Positions 43,133 to 51,516 of a stretch of DNA of 63,017 nucleotides are shown here, piece by piece. The stretch comes from Verrucomicrobiota bacterium. Its GTDB lineage: Bacteria; Verrucomicrobiota; Verrucomicrobiia; Opitutales; Opitutaceae. Position 1 is the first letter of the stretch, and every line of letters starts with the position of its first letter. Both the position numbers and the translations under genes were made by a program. A model generated the notes under the pieces. That model had not been told where the DNA came from, searched no databases, and saw only the letters and a program-made list of their open reading frames with translations. The stretch lies in the NCBI GenBank assembly GCA_030601755.1, contig JAUWBF010000012.1:1-63017 (forward strand), written 5' to 3'.

Positions 43133-43594
43133 GTGAGCAACGACGCCGCCCGCGCCAAATTTCAATCCTACCTCGGCACCAAAGGCCTTCGCGTGACCAA
43201 CCAGCGGCTGGCGATCTTCGAGGCGGCTTTCGCGCAGAAAGAGCATTTCACCGCCGAGGAGCTGCTCGAACACGCCCGCGCCATCGACGACTCCGTGTCG
43301 CGCGCCACCGTTTACCGCACCCTGCCGATTATGATCGAGAGCGCCCTCCTCCGTGAGGTCGACATCGGCAAGAACCTGAAATACTACCTGCCCAACCAGG
43401 GCAACAACACCCAGGTCGCCCAAGTCATCTGCATGGACTGCGACAAGATCTTCGAGATCAGCGCCCCCTTCATGGAGTGGTATGGCGCCACCGTGTCATC
43501 CAAGCTCGGTCTGACCCCCGCCACCCAGCGCCTGCAGGTCAACGCGCACTGCGACGCGCTCAAGGCCACCGGCACCTGCAAACACCGCGGCTGA
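43133..43594 (+). CDS. Fur-family transcriptional regulator
   Basis: A 153-residue metal- or peroxide-responsive regulator. The winged-helix part has [27 protein letters not shown] and [16 protein letters not shown]. The dimer domain has the first zinc pair [10 protein letters not shown], but the second pair is atypical: [11 protein letters not shown] instead of CxxC. Start GTG 43133 is chosen; a TTG at 43112 would add seven residues. A TTGACA lies at 43096-43101 upstream, without a good -10. The TPR gene follows after four bases and nadA after that, so these genes may share a transcript. Confidence 0.9.
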   Translation: MSNDAARAKFQSYLGTKGLRVTNQRLAIFEAAFAQKEHFTAEELLEHARAIDDSVSRATVYRTLPIMIESALLREVDIGKNLKYYLPNQGNNTQVAQVICMDCDKIFEISAPFMEWYGATVSSKLGLTPATQRLQVNAHCDALKATGTCKHRG

Positions 43595-43598
43595 TCCG

Positions 43599-43967
43599 AT
43601 GGCGCGCAAGGAAGACCCCCAATTCGACATCGCGTTCTACGAATCCGTGCTCCGCCGCGATTCGTCCTACGTCGACGTCATCGAGCTGCTCGGCGGCCTC
43701 TACACCAAGACCGGCCGCATCGCCGATGGCTTGAAGATGGACCGCAAGCTCGTGCGCCTGCAGCCCGACAACGCCACCGCGCACTACAACCTCGCCTGCA
43801 GCCTCGCCCTCAGCAAACGCCTCGCCGACGCCATGAAGTCCCTGCGTCGCGCCATCGAGCTCGGCTATGACGACCACGAGTGGATGGCCAACGACCCCGA
43901 CCTCGAACCGCTGCGCACCAACCAGGAATTCCAGGACATGATCAAGCTGCTGCGCTCCCTGCGCTGA
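43599..43967 (+). CDS. Small TPR-repeat protein
   Basis: A 122-residue protein with about two tetratricopeptide units. VIELLGGLYTKTGRIADGL, then MDRKLVRLQPDNATAHYNLA and LALSKRLADAMKSLRRAIEL carry the W/L-G-Y-A-F-like spacing of TPRs. There is no signal peptide, so it is cytosolic. The protein is conserved-looking next to a Fur regulator and nadA; a scaffold role is inference and no partner is evident. Confidence 0.85.
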   Translation: MARKEDPQFDIAFYESVLRRDSSYVDVIELLGGLYTKTGRIADGLKMDRKLVRLQPDNATAHYNLACSLALSKRLADAMKSLRRAIELGYDDHEWMANDPDLEPLRTNQEFQDMIKLLRSLR

Positions 43968-44038
43968 GCCGTCCGCGCCGAACCGTAACGCCACCTCGTC
44001 CTCGCGCACCGCCTCCCTCTTCAATTTCAGACCAAGCC

Positions 44039-45019
44039 ATGACCTCCGTGCTCAACTACGAACCGCTCGTCCTCGAGCCCCGCAAAACCGCCCCCGCGCT
44101 CACCGCCATCCAGGAGGAAATCCTCGCCCTCAAGCGCGAGCGCAACGCCGTCATCCTCGCGCACAATTACCAGATCGAGGCCATCCAGCAGGTGGCCGAC
44201 TACGTGGGCGACTCGCTCGGCCTCTCCTATCAGGCGCAGGCCGCGCAGGCCGACGTCATCCTCTTCTGCGGCGTGCACTTCATGGCCGAGACCGCCAAGA
44301 TCGTGAATCCCGGCCGCACCGTGCTCCTGCCCGACCTTGAGGCCGGTTGCTCGCTGTCCGACTCCTGCCCGGCCGAGCGTCTCGCCGCCTACAAGGCCGC
44401 CAACCCCGACGTCTACGTCGTCGCCTACATCAACTGCTCCGCCGCGGTGAAGGCCCTCAGCGACGTCATCGTCACCAGCGGCAACGCCATGAAGATCGTC
44501 GGCAAGGTCCCCGCCGACCGCGAGATCCTCTTCGTGCCCGACCAGAACCTCGGCCAGTGGGTCTCGTCCAAGACCGGCCGCCAGATGCGCCTGTGGCCCG
44601 GCAGCTGTTACGCCCACGTGCAGTTCACCACCTCGGCCATCGAGAAAATCCGCGCGCAGTTCCCCGACGCCCCGGTCGTCGCCCACCCCGAGTGCACGCA
44701 GGCCGTGCGCGACCTGGCCGACGAGGTCTGCTCGACCGAGCTGATGGTCAAGTTCGCCAAAGAGACGCCCGCCGACCGCATCATCGTCGTCACCGAGAGC
44801 GGCATGCTGCACCGCCTGCGAAAAGATGTGCCGCACAAGACCTTCATCGCCGGCCCGACCGACACCTGCGCCTGCAACGACTGCCGGTTCATGAAGATGA
44901 ACACCATCGAGAAGGTTCGCGACGCGCTCAAAAACATGGCCCCGCAGATCGACCTGCCCGAGGACATCCGCACCAAGGCCCTCGCGCCCATCCAGCGCAT
45001 GCTGGACTGGAGCCGCTGA
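44039..45019 (+). CDS. nadA: Quinolinate synthase
   Basis: A 326-residue [4Fe-4S] enzyme condensing iminoaspartate with dihydroxyacetone phosphate to quinolinate for NAD. VILAHNYQIEAIQQVADYVG, ILFCGVHFMAETAKI, LEAGCSLSDSC, VAHPECTQAVRDLADEV and the C-terminal cluster ligand region TDTCACNDCRFMKMN are typical of NadA. ATG 44039 gives MTSVLNYEPLV, with no strong ribosome site. nadB and nadC are not in the window. It follows the TPR gene by 71 bases. Confidence 0.96.
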   Translation: MTSVLNYEPLVLEPRKTAPALTAIQEEILALKRERNAVILAHNYQIEAIQQVADYVGDSLGLSYQAQAAQADVILFCGVHFMAETAKIVNPGRTVLLPDLEAGCSLSDSCPAERLAAYKAANPDVYVVAYINCSAAVKALSDVIVTSGNAMKIVGKVPADREILFVPDQNLGQWVSSKTGRQMRLWPGSCYAHVQFTTSAIEKIRAQFPDAPVVAHPECTQAVRDLADEVCSTELMVKFAKETPADRIIVVTESGMLHRLRKDVPHKTFIAGPTDTCACNDCRFMKMNTIEKVRDALKNMAPQIDLPEDIRTKALAPIQRMLDWSR

Positions 45020-45102
45020 GCCCCTGCGCCATGTGGCCCGAGGCGTGAGCCGAGGGACCGGCTGTCGCTCCAACGCACTCGACCGCCAACAACGGCCCGC
45101 GC

Positions 45103-46131
45103 TCAGCGCAGGCCGAACAGCAGTTGCGCCAGCGTTTGCAAGTCGCGACCGGGCGCGTAGCGCGAGCCCTTCTTGATGGCGAGATTCTTGCAGCGGCACT
45201 CCGCGCGGCTGGCCTCGTCGACCGACACGATGCGCACCTCATCACGCTTCTGGCCGTCGAGTTCGGCGGCGGTCAACGCACGCCAACGAAACGGCAGGCC
45301 GACGCAATCAACGGAAACCTCCCAGCCCGCCGGGGCCAGCACGAGCGAGCCGGCGTTGTCCTGAAGCGACGGATACCGCCGCAGAAAGTCGGGCACGCCC
45401 ATGCGCGCCACGCGAAACACGACGGCGGCCTCGCGCGTCGCCAGATAGTCGTCGACGTTGTCGATCTCACGGGCCTTGAACCGCGTGTAGAAATCGAGCG
45501 GGTCGAAGCCGACGAGGTTCATGCCGTTCCAGACGCCGTGATCGTTGGGGTTGCCGAACTTTTTCCAGCGATACCAATCCTCGAACCGGTCAGTCAGGCG
45601 CAGGCCCATCTCGAAGTGCAGGTGCGCGCGGTCCTTCGGAATCGTGTAGCCGCCCGCGCTGCGTCCCATGGTGGCGATGGTCTGGCCGAGCTTTACCGGC
45701 TCGCCCTCGCCCAGCCCCGGCGCGACCTCCGCGAGGTGCGCGTAAAGCGTGTAGATCGGCGGCGTCACGTCCGGATGCTCGAGCACGACGTAGCGTCCGT
45801 AACTGCTGTCGCCGGCGGTGCGGTTGATGTAGCGCACAACGCCGGACATGACCGCGAAGATCGGGTCGGTCGCCTCGCCGCGCTTGTCGCGCGCCACGGG
45901 AGACAGGTCCAGGCCCTCATGAAATTGCCGCCCGCCACTGCGCACGCAGCCGAACAATCCCGAGCTCGTCTCGCCCGATACAGTGGGCTGCACAAATTCG
46001 TCAAGCGGCCGGCCTTCCAGAAAAGCGCGACTTGGGGTGGGCCAAACCAGTTCTAATCGCTGCGCGCACAACCCCCCGGTCACCGCGAGGACCATGGAGG
46101 CGAATAGCCACCAACGACCATCGGACCTCAT
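45103..46131 (-). CDS. Exported M23-family peptidase-like protein
   Basis: A 342-residue exported LytM/M23-type protein. A signal peptide ends near residue 23 (MVLAVTGGLCAQ). The M23 domain has FHEGLDLSPV (first His and Asp), YGRYVVLEHPDV, and HLHFE with the last metal ligands, near residue 160. It would cleave or bind peptidoglycan cross-links. A C-terminal segment of about 150 residues is unassigned. Its start overlaps the stop of the lipoprotein gene by four bases (ATGA), so the two are coupled. Confidence 0.9.
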   Translation of the reverse strand: MRSDGRWWLFASMVLAVTGGLCAQRLELVWPTPSRAFLEGRPLDEFVQPTVSGETSSGLFGCVRSGGRQFHEGLDLSPVARDKRGEATDPIFAVMSGVVRYINRTAGDSSYGRYVVLEHPDVTPPIYTLYAHLAEVAPGLGEGEPVKLGQTIATMGRSAGGYTIPKDRAHLHFEMGLRLTDRFEDWYRWKKFGNPNDHGVWNGMNLVGFDPLDFYTRFKAREIDNVDDYLATREAAVVFRVARMGVPDFLRRYPSLQDNAGSLVLAPAGWEVSVDCVGLPFRWRALTAAELDGQKRDEVRIVSVDEASRAECRCKNLAIKKGSRYAPGRDLQTLAQLLFGLR

Positions 46132-46628
46132 TTCTTTTTCTTGGCCAGTTCCTTTTGCAGGTCGACGCAGGTGCGCGTGATGTTCTTGGCGAGTTCGGGC
46201 AATTCGGTGGCGGGCACTTCCAGATAAGCGACGATAACGCCTTCCGCGAGCGGACGATCCATGCGGCTGGCGGCGAGGGCTTCGCCGTTGAGCGTGGTCA
46301 CGATGCGTTTCCCCTGGTTGGTTGCGGATATTCGGTAAAGGTCACGGGTGGCATCGGGGGTCAGTTGGAACATCAGCGCCGCGCCAAGATCGCTCTGCAC
46401 AACCTGCACGTTGGTGACGTCATATTCGGTAACCATCGACTTCGGCGATACGCGCACGACTGATCCACTGATCGGCAAACGCGCATTGATGCCCACCTCC
46501 TCGCTGTCCGCCTCGATGAGAAACCGTGGCACGGTGACCGGATAATCTTTTTGGCTCGGCGTGGAGCCGCAGCCGGCGAGCAACAGACTCAAAGTGAAGA
46601 AAACGGACAAAAACGAGAAACGACGCAT
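46128..46628 (-). CDS. SecD-P1-like lipoprotein
   Basis: A 166-residue lipoprotein with lipobox LLLAGCG (Cys near residue 20). Its second half resembles the P1 head of SecD/SecDF: LGAALMFQLTPDATRDLYRI, then NQGKRIVTTLNGEALA and RPLAEGVIVAYL. The C-terminus is Lys-rich. No SecD membrane helices are present, so it cannot be a translocase by itself. It is coupled to the M23 peptidase gene and follows hemW by 87 bases. ATG 46628 is set by the lipobox. Confidence 0.8.
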   Translation of the reverse strand: MRRFSFLSVFFTLSLLLAGCGSTPSQKDYPVTVPRFLIEADSEEVGINARLPISGSVVRVSPKSMVTEYDVTNVQVVQSDLGAALMFQLTPDATRDLYRISATNQGKRIVTTLNGEALAASRMDRPLAEGVIVAYLEVPATELPELAKNITRTCVDLQKELAKKKK

Positions 46629-46715
46629 AGTGTAAAATATTCGGAACAGGGTAATGAAGAAACGGATTGTGAAGCAATGCCGACGAGGAATGACGCGCGC
46701 AATCACCGTTTGGAC

Positions 46716-47930
46716 TCAACGCGCGTCCGCCGGTTCCGCGTCGATCAATCCCATCAGCTCCGAGCCGATTGCGTCGGCCAGCAGACGTCCCCGGCCGGTC
46801 AGACGCACGCGACCGGCGCCGGCGGACTGCTGCTCGGCGAGGCCCTCGGCGACGAGCCGGTCGAGCGCGCCGCGCAGATCGGCCAATCCGCGGGCCGGAA
46901 ACCGCCGCGCCAACTCCGCGAGGTCGATGCCGGCGTTTATGCGCAGGCCAAAGATCACCGCGTCCTCCAGCAGCAGCGCCGGGGTCAGCCGCACGCGGTC
47001 CTCGGTCATGCGTTCACCGCGGGCGACCTCGGCCTGCCAGCGTTCGAGGTCGGCCGGGTTGCCACCGCGCCAGCCGCCGTGCTGCGACGCAGCCGAGGGG
47101 CCGAGACCAACCCACTCGCGCATGCGCCATGTATTCACGTTGTGAACACAGGCATGACCGGGGCGGGCGAAGTTGGACACCTCGTATTGGCCGTAGCCGT
47201 GTTCCTCCAGGCGCGCCCAAGTGGCGGCGTAGAGTCGCGCCTCGTGCTCGGGGTCGAGCTTCACCTGGCCCTTGGACAGCTTCACCCAGAGCTTGGTGTC
47301 CTCCTCGAAGGTCAGGCAGTAGGTCGAGATGTGGTCCGGCGCCAGCGCCACGGCCTGGTCGATGTCGGCCAGCCACTCGTCCTCGGCCTGACCGGGCAAG
47401 GCGAACATGAGGTCGAGATTTACACTTTTGAAACCAGCCTCCTTCACCCGTTCATACGCCCGGAAAACTTGCTCGCGCGTGTGCTGGCGGCCGAGGGCGT
47501 CGAGCAGCTCCGGACGAAAGCTCTGCACGCCCATCGAGATGCGGGTGACGCCGATCTCCTTCAATGCCTCCAACCGCGCCTCGGTGACGGAGGCCGGGGC
47601 CATTTCCACGGTCCACTCTTCCACGCCGGCGGGCGCGAGCGCGTTCACCAGCGAACCCAATTCCCTCAGTGCGGACGGCGAAAGCAGCCCCGGTGTGCCG
47701 CCGCCCCAGAAGACCGTGCCCGGCGCGCGCGTCCACGAAACGAGCGCGGCCTCGGCCTTCATCGCATCGAGGTAGCGACGAATGCCATCGGCGCTCGGCT
47801 TGGTCTGATAGAACGCGCAAAAGTCGCAGGTGGTCGCGCAAAACGGCACGTGCATGTAGAGCCCCGGCGGATGTTGGTCCGTCGCCGGCGACTCCGCGCT
47901 CGAAGTGATTTCGCTCATTGCCAATGCCAT
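46716..47930 (-). CDS. hemW: HemW-type radical SAM protein
   Basis: A 404-residue radical SAM protein. The cluster motif CATTCDFC is near residue 34, and GGGTPGLLSPSAL and MGVQSFRPELLDALGR follow. The HemW heme-binding motif region is HNVNTWRMREWVGLGPSA. HemW inserts heme into proteins and is not a coproporphyrinogen oxidase, which this family was often called. A C-terminal HemN_C domain is present. ATG 47918 is a possible later start. Divergent from the TIG lipoprotein gene. Confidence 0.92.
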   Translation of the reverse strand: MALAMSEITSSAESPATDQHPPGLYMHVPFCATTCDFCAFYQTKPSADGIRRYLDAMKAEAALVSWTRAPGTVFWGGGTPGLLSPSALRELGSLVNALAPAGVEEWTVEMAPASVTEARLEALKEIGVTRISMGVQSFRPELLDALGRQHTREQVFRAYERVKEAGFKSVNLDLMFALPGQAEDEWLADIDQAVALAPDHISTYCLTFEEDTKLWVKLSKGQVKLDPEHEARLYAATWARLEEHGYGQYEVSNFARPGHACVHNVNTWRMREWVGLGPSAASQHGGWRGGNPADLERWQAEVARGERMTEDRVRLTPALLLEDAVIFGLRINAGIDLAELARRFPARGLADLRGALDRLVAEGLAEQQSAGAGRVRLTGRGRLLADAIGSELMGLIDAEPADAR

Positions 47931-47973
47931 GCCTTTGTGTTGCGTTCGGCGCAAATTGGACCGCCTCGACCCA

Positions 47974-48888
47974 ATGCTCAACAACCGTATTTTCTCCGTG
48001 AAACGTCTCCTCGCCTCCGTGTTCGCCGCCGGCTGCCTCTTCCTGCTCGCCGGCTGCAATCTCACCGTCACCAACCTGACGCCCACCGCCCTGCCCTCCA
48101 ATCCGTCGCGCATCTACACGCTGACCACCCGCGTGACCCCCAAGGGCACCAACATCGTCCGGGAGAGCGTGCGCGCCAGCATCATCATCGACGGCCAGAC
48201 CCACCCGATGCGCAAGAGCGGCCTCGGCGCCGAAATCTACGAGTTCGACTACCAACTGCCGGCCGGCCGCGACGAGATCGCCTACTACTTCCTCGTCAAC
48301 TACAACGTCGAGAACAACGGCTTCACCTCCCCACGCGAGGAATACACCAAGGTCCTCCGCAGCAAGATCGTCGGCCGCTACGTCTTCTCCCTCGAGGCCA
48401 ACCGCGGCCCGGTCGGCGCCCGCATCAGCATCGTCGGCCGCGGCTTCACCAAGGACGACGTCGTCTCCTTCGACGGCACGCCCGTGCGCACCGAGTTTGA
48501 GTCGGCCAACGCCATCGCCTTCTACGTGCCCAGCGTGACCACCGGCGCCAACTACGCCGTCACCCTCAGCGGTCCGAACGGCACCTCCCCCGTCGGCACC
48601 TTCCGCGTCGACGCCGGCGAGGTCAACGTCGCCCCCTCCAGCCTCGAGCTCTCCACCGGCTCCAGCGCCGACCTCACCTTCAACCTGCCCGCGCCCGCCG
48701 CCGTGGGCGGTCAACTGCTCGACGTCACCACCGACATTCCCGACAGCGTCATCATGCCCGAGGTCGTCGTGCCCGCCGGCCAGACCTCCGTCACCGTGAG
48801 CGTCAAGGGCGGCCAAGCCGGCAGCGGCAGCCTATTCCTCAAGGGCTACGGCGAGGGCGAGGTCGTCATCCCGGTCACCGTCCGCTGA
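47974..48888 (+). CDS. IPT/TIG-domain lipoprotein
   Basis: A 304-residue lipoprotein. The lipobox LFLLAGCNL has its Cys near residue 28. An Ig-like N-terminal part (to about 145) precedes an IPT/TIG domain (about 148-225, GARISIVGRGFTKDDVVSFD). A last Ig-like beta-sandwich region (about 226-304) follows. No enzyme motif is visible; surface binding or adhesion is inference. It is monocistronic, divergent from hemW, and ends at a strong terminator. ATG 47974 is set by the signal peptide. Confidence 0.85.
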   Translation: MLNNRIFSVKRLLASVFAAGCLFLLAGCNLTVTNLTPTALPSNPSRIYTLTTRVTPKGTNIVRESVRASIIIDGQTHPMRKSGLGAEIYEFDYQLPAGRDEIAYYFLVNYNVENNGFTSPREEYTKVLRSKIVGRYVFSLEANRGPVGARISIVGRGFTKDDVVSFDGTPVRTEFESANAIAFYVPSVTTGANYAVTLSGPNGTSPVGTFRVDAGEVNVAPSSLELSTGSSADLTFNLPAPAAVGGQLLDVTTDIPDSVIMPEVVVPAGQTSVTVSVKGGQAGSGSLFLKGYGEGEVVIPVTVR

Positions 48889-48927
48889 GCGAACGCGGCA
48901 CCGCGCCAACCATCCATCACTTCACAC

Positions 48928-48957
48928 AGCGCCGGTCCTTGAGACCGGCGCTTTTTT
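48928..48957 (+). terminator. Rho-independent terminator of the TIG lipoprotein gene
   Basis: Ten-base stem AGCGCCGGTC / GACCGGCGCT around CTTGA, followed by a T run to 48957. The convergent EEP gene stops within the T run. Confidence 0.93.
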
Positions 48958-49867
48958 ATTGGGCCGACAAAGCATCGGCCGCCTCAATCTCCACCGCGAC
49001 GGGCCGGTGGTCGCTGGCCGCCGCCGTCTCCGGCAGGTCGGCGATCCAGGCACGTTTCACCCACGGCAGCGCGGCCGGCGACGCGAGCACATGATCGACC
49101 CGCGAATAAACCTCGTCCCGCGCATAGTAGTGCGTCCAAGTCTCGCCACGCGAGTCCGCCGCCGGCACCCACTCGGCTATTTTCGTCTGTCCGCGATCCA
49201 TGATCGCCCGCAACGGGCGGTTGGGCCGCAGGTCGTTGAAGTCGCCCAGAATCAAAAACGGCGTCGTCGCCGGCTCCGGGCAACGCTCCAGCACGCGGTC
49301 GCGAACCGCCACGGCCTCGGCCGCGCGCAACGTGGCCGCGCCGGGATCGTCGGGCCGCTCCGTAAGACGGCTCTTCAGGTGCACGACGAACAGCTTGAGC
49401 GCCCCCTCGCCCACCCGCACCGACACCTCCAGCAGGCCGCGCCGCACCGCGATGTCCTCGTCGAAATAACGCGCGACCAGATCGCGGTGCTCCTGCACGG
49501 CGGCGAACTCGCGCCGAGACAACACCGCCAGGCAACGCGCCTCGTCGGCGGCCTCCAGCACCACCGCGTGCGGGTAATCGAGCCCCTCGGCCCGCAGGTC
49601 GAGTTGCAACTCGCGCAGGTGTCCGGCGCCGCCGACCTCCTGCAACGCGAGCACGTCGGCGTCGAGCGCCCGGATCACCGCGCGGAGGGCGGTTTTCGCC
49701 GCCTCGGTCTTCGGGTAATCGGGACGGAAGCGTCCGTCGACGCGGCGGTTGGTCGATAGGTAGTTCTCGACGTTGTAGGTGGCGACGACCAGCGAGTCGG
49801 CGAACGCCGGCGACACGACCGCCAGCGTCAGCCAAACGCCCGCGACCAGCCGTCGTCCGCCCGCCAT
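48956..49867 (-). CDS. Exported endonuclease/exonuclease/phosphatase-family protein
   Basis: A 303-residue exported EEP-fold enzyme. A signal peptide ends near residue 24 (LTLAVVSPAFA). VATYNVENYLSTNRR, LALQEVGGAGHL, LFVVHLKSRL, LILGDFNDLRPN and AASDHRPVAVEI hold the metal and catalytic residues. It could be a nuclease, phosphodiesterase or phosphatase outside the cytosol. ATG 49867 lies two bases after the M48 protease stop, so the two are probably co-transcribed. Confidence 0.9.
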   Translation of the reverse strand: MAGGRRLVAGVWLTLAVVSPAFADSLVVATYNVENYLSTNRRVDGRFRPDYPKTEAAKTALRAVIRALDADVLALQEVGGAGHLRELQLDLRAEGLDYPHAVVLEAADEARCLAVLSRREFAAVQEHRDLVARYFDEDIAVRRGLLEVSVRVGEGALKLFVVHLKSRLTERPDDPGAATLRAAEAVAVRDRVLERCPEPATTPFLILGDFNDLRPNRPLRAIMDRGQTKIAEWVPAADSRGETWTHYYARDEVYSRVDHVLASPAALPWVKRAWIADLPETAAASDHRPVAVEIEAADALSAQ

Positions 49868-49869
49868 GG

Positions 49870-51120
49870 TCAGACCGCCTCCCGGGCCAGCGCCGCCTCG
49901 CGTTCGACCAATGTGGGGTGCGAGTAATAAAACCCGCTGAACCACGGGTGCGGCGTCAGGTTGCTGAGGTTTTTCTGCGAGAGCTTGCGCAGCGCGGCGA
50001 CCAGCGGAGCGGGCCCGCCCATGGCCTCGCGGGCGAAGACGTCGGCCTCGTATTCATGTTTTCGCGACAGGAGGTTGCCAAGCGGCGTGAGCCAGAAGGT
50101 CGCCAGCCCGCTCAGCATCAGAAACAGCAGCAACGCCGGCGCCGGCTCGCCCGCCGGCAGGCCGAAGGCGGGGTTGAACCACGCGCTCCGCGCCAGCCAC
50201 GCGATGGCCGCGAAGCCCGCGAACATCATGCCGGCCGACACGAAGAGCATCTTGGGGATGTGGCCGCGGCGGTAGTGGCCGACCTCGTGCGCGAGCACCG
50301 CCTCCAGCTCCTCGGGCGTGAGCTGGTTGACCAGCGTGTCGAACAGCACGATGCGACGGAAGCGGCCGAAGCCGGTGAAGAACGCGTTGGAGTGGCCCGA
50401 GCGTTTGCTGCCGTCCATCACCTGGATGGTCGCGGCCTTGAACCCCGTGCGCTCGCCGAGCGCGAGCAGCCGGTCCTTCAGCTCGCCGTCGGGCAGCGGC
50501 GTGAGCTTGTTGAACAGGGGCATGATGAGCTTCGGGTAGAGCACCAGCATCAGCAGCTGGAAAACGAACACGAGGCCGAAGCCCCACAGCCACCACGCTC
50601 GCCCCGCCAGGTCCACCAACACGAGCAGCGCCCACAGCAGCGGAAACCCAATGGCCAGCGCCAGCACGAAGCCCTTGACTTTGTCGCCGATCCAGAGGCC
50701 GAGCGTGGACTTGTTGAAGCCGAACTTCGCCTCAAGCCGAAACTGGTCATACCACTCGAAGATCAGCCCGGGCAACCCGATGGCCATCGCCGTCGCCAGC
50801 ACGAACAGCGCGTCGTCCCACCGGCCCGTCGCCGAGAGCGTGCCGATCTTGGCGTGCATCCACGGCAGCACGCCGCCAACCAGCACGATGAGCAGGATCA
50901 GCGCATCGAAGACCAGCTCCAGCGAGCCGAACTTGTTTTTCTCCAGCGAATACGCGGTCGACTTCGCGTGGGTCTCGCCGTCCATGACCGCGGCCACCGC
51001 GGCGGGCGGCCTGCCGGCGTGCCGCTTGATCTCGGCACGGTTCAGCCCCGACAAGATCAACTGGGCAAGCAACTTGGCCCCGACCGCGCCGGCCAGGATG
51101 GCGAAAACATCGATGCGCAT
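49870..51120 (-). CDS. M48-family CAAX-type metalloprotease
   Basis: A 416-residue membrane protease of the Ste24/HtpX group. Its zinc motif HEVGH is at residues 278-282, with the third ligand in the later segment RKHEYEADVFAREAM. NKLTPLPDGELKDRLLALGE and VMDGSKRSGHSNAFFTGFG precede it. Several membrane helices are visible. It removes or cuts membrane or prenylated proteins; no target is evident. ATG 51120 gives MRIDVFAILAG. It is divergent from xseB. Confidence 0.93.
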   Translation of the reverse strand: MRIDVFAILAGAVGAKLLAQLILSGLNRAEIKRHAGRPPAAVAAVMDGETHAKSTAYSLEKNKFGSLELVFDALILLIVLVGGVLPWMHAKIGTLSATGRWDDALFVLATAMAIGLPGLIFEWYDQFRLEAKFGFNKSTLGLWIGDKVKGFVLALAIGFPLLWALLVLVDLAGRAWWLWGFGLVFVFQLLMLVLYPKLIMPLFNKLTPLPDGELKDRLLALGERTGFKAATIQVMDGSKRSGHSNAFFTGFGRFRRIVLFDTLVNQLTPEELEAVLAHEVGHYRRGHIPKMLFVSAGMMFAGFAAIAWLARSAWFNPAFGLPAGEPAPALLLFLMLSGLATFWLTPLGNLLSRKHEYEADVFAREAMGGPAPLVAALRKLSQKNLSNLTPHPWFSGFYYSHPTLVEREAALAREAV

Positions 51121-51232
51121 TACCTCACCACAGCGGGTTTGCCCGTCCGGGCGAAGCCCAAAAACGCCCCCGACACCTGGCCGTAAAGATGGATTGAAAT
51201 GCCCGCCCCCGCCCGCAACCGTCTTCCCCCTA

Positions 51233-51481
51233 GTGGATAAAAAACCGGCAAAGACTTCCTCATTTGAAGACTCCATGGAGCGCCTCGAGGCCATCGTCGA
51301 CGCGATGGAGTCCGGCGACGTGCCCCTGGCCGAGTTGCTGGAGAAATTTGCCGAGGGCACCAAGCTGCTCAAGGTGTGCGAACAGCGGCTCAAGGAAGCC
51401 GAGCTCAAGATCGAACAACTCACCAAGGCCCGCGACGGCTCCGCCGAATTCACCGCCTTCGAGCAGAGCCCCGAGGCCTGA
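51233..51481 (+). CDS. xseB: Exodeoxyribonuclease VII small subunit
   Basis: An 82-residue XseB. SSFEDSMERLEAIVDAMESG and PLAELLEKFAEGTKLLKVC, then RLKEAELKIEQL are the family core; length is typical. With XseA (not in the window) it degrades single-stranded DNA. GTG 51233 is the start. It precedes dxs by 35 bases, a pairing found in many bacteria. Confidence 0.92.
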   Translation: MDKKPAKTSSFEDSMERLEAIVDAMESGDVPLAELLEKFAEGTKLLKVCEQRLKEAELKIEQLTKARDGSAEFTAFEQSPEA

Positions 51482-51516
51482 GCCCGGCTCCGCCAGACAT
51501 CCCTCTTTTCGTTGAG

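Noticed and set aside
51482-51516. Thiamine riboswitch before dxs
   Set aside because: Only 35 bases separate xseB and dxs, too short for such an element.
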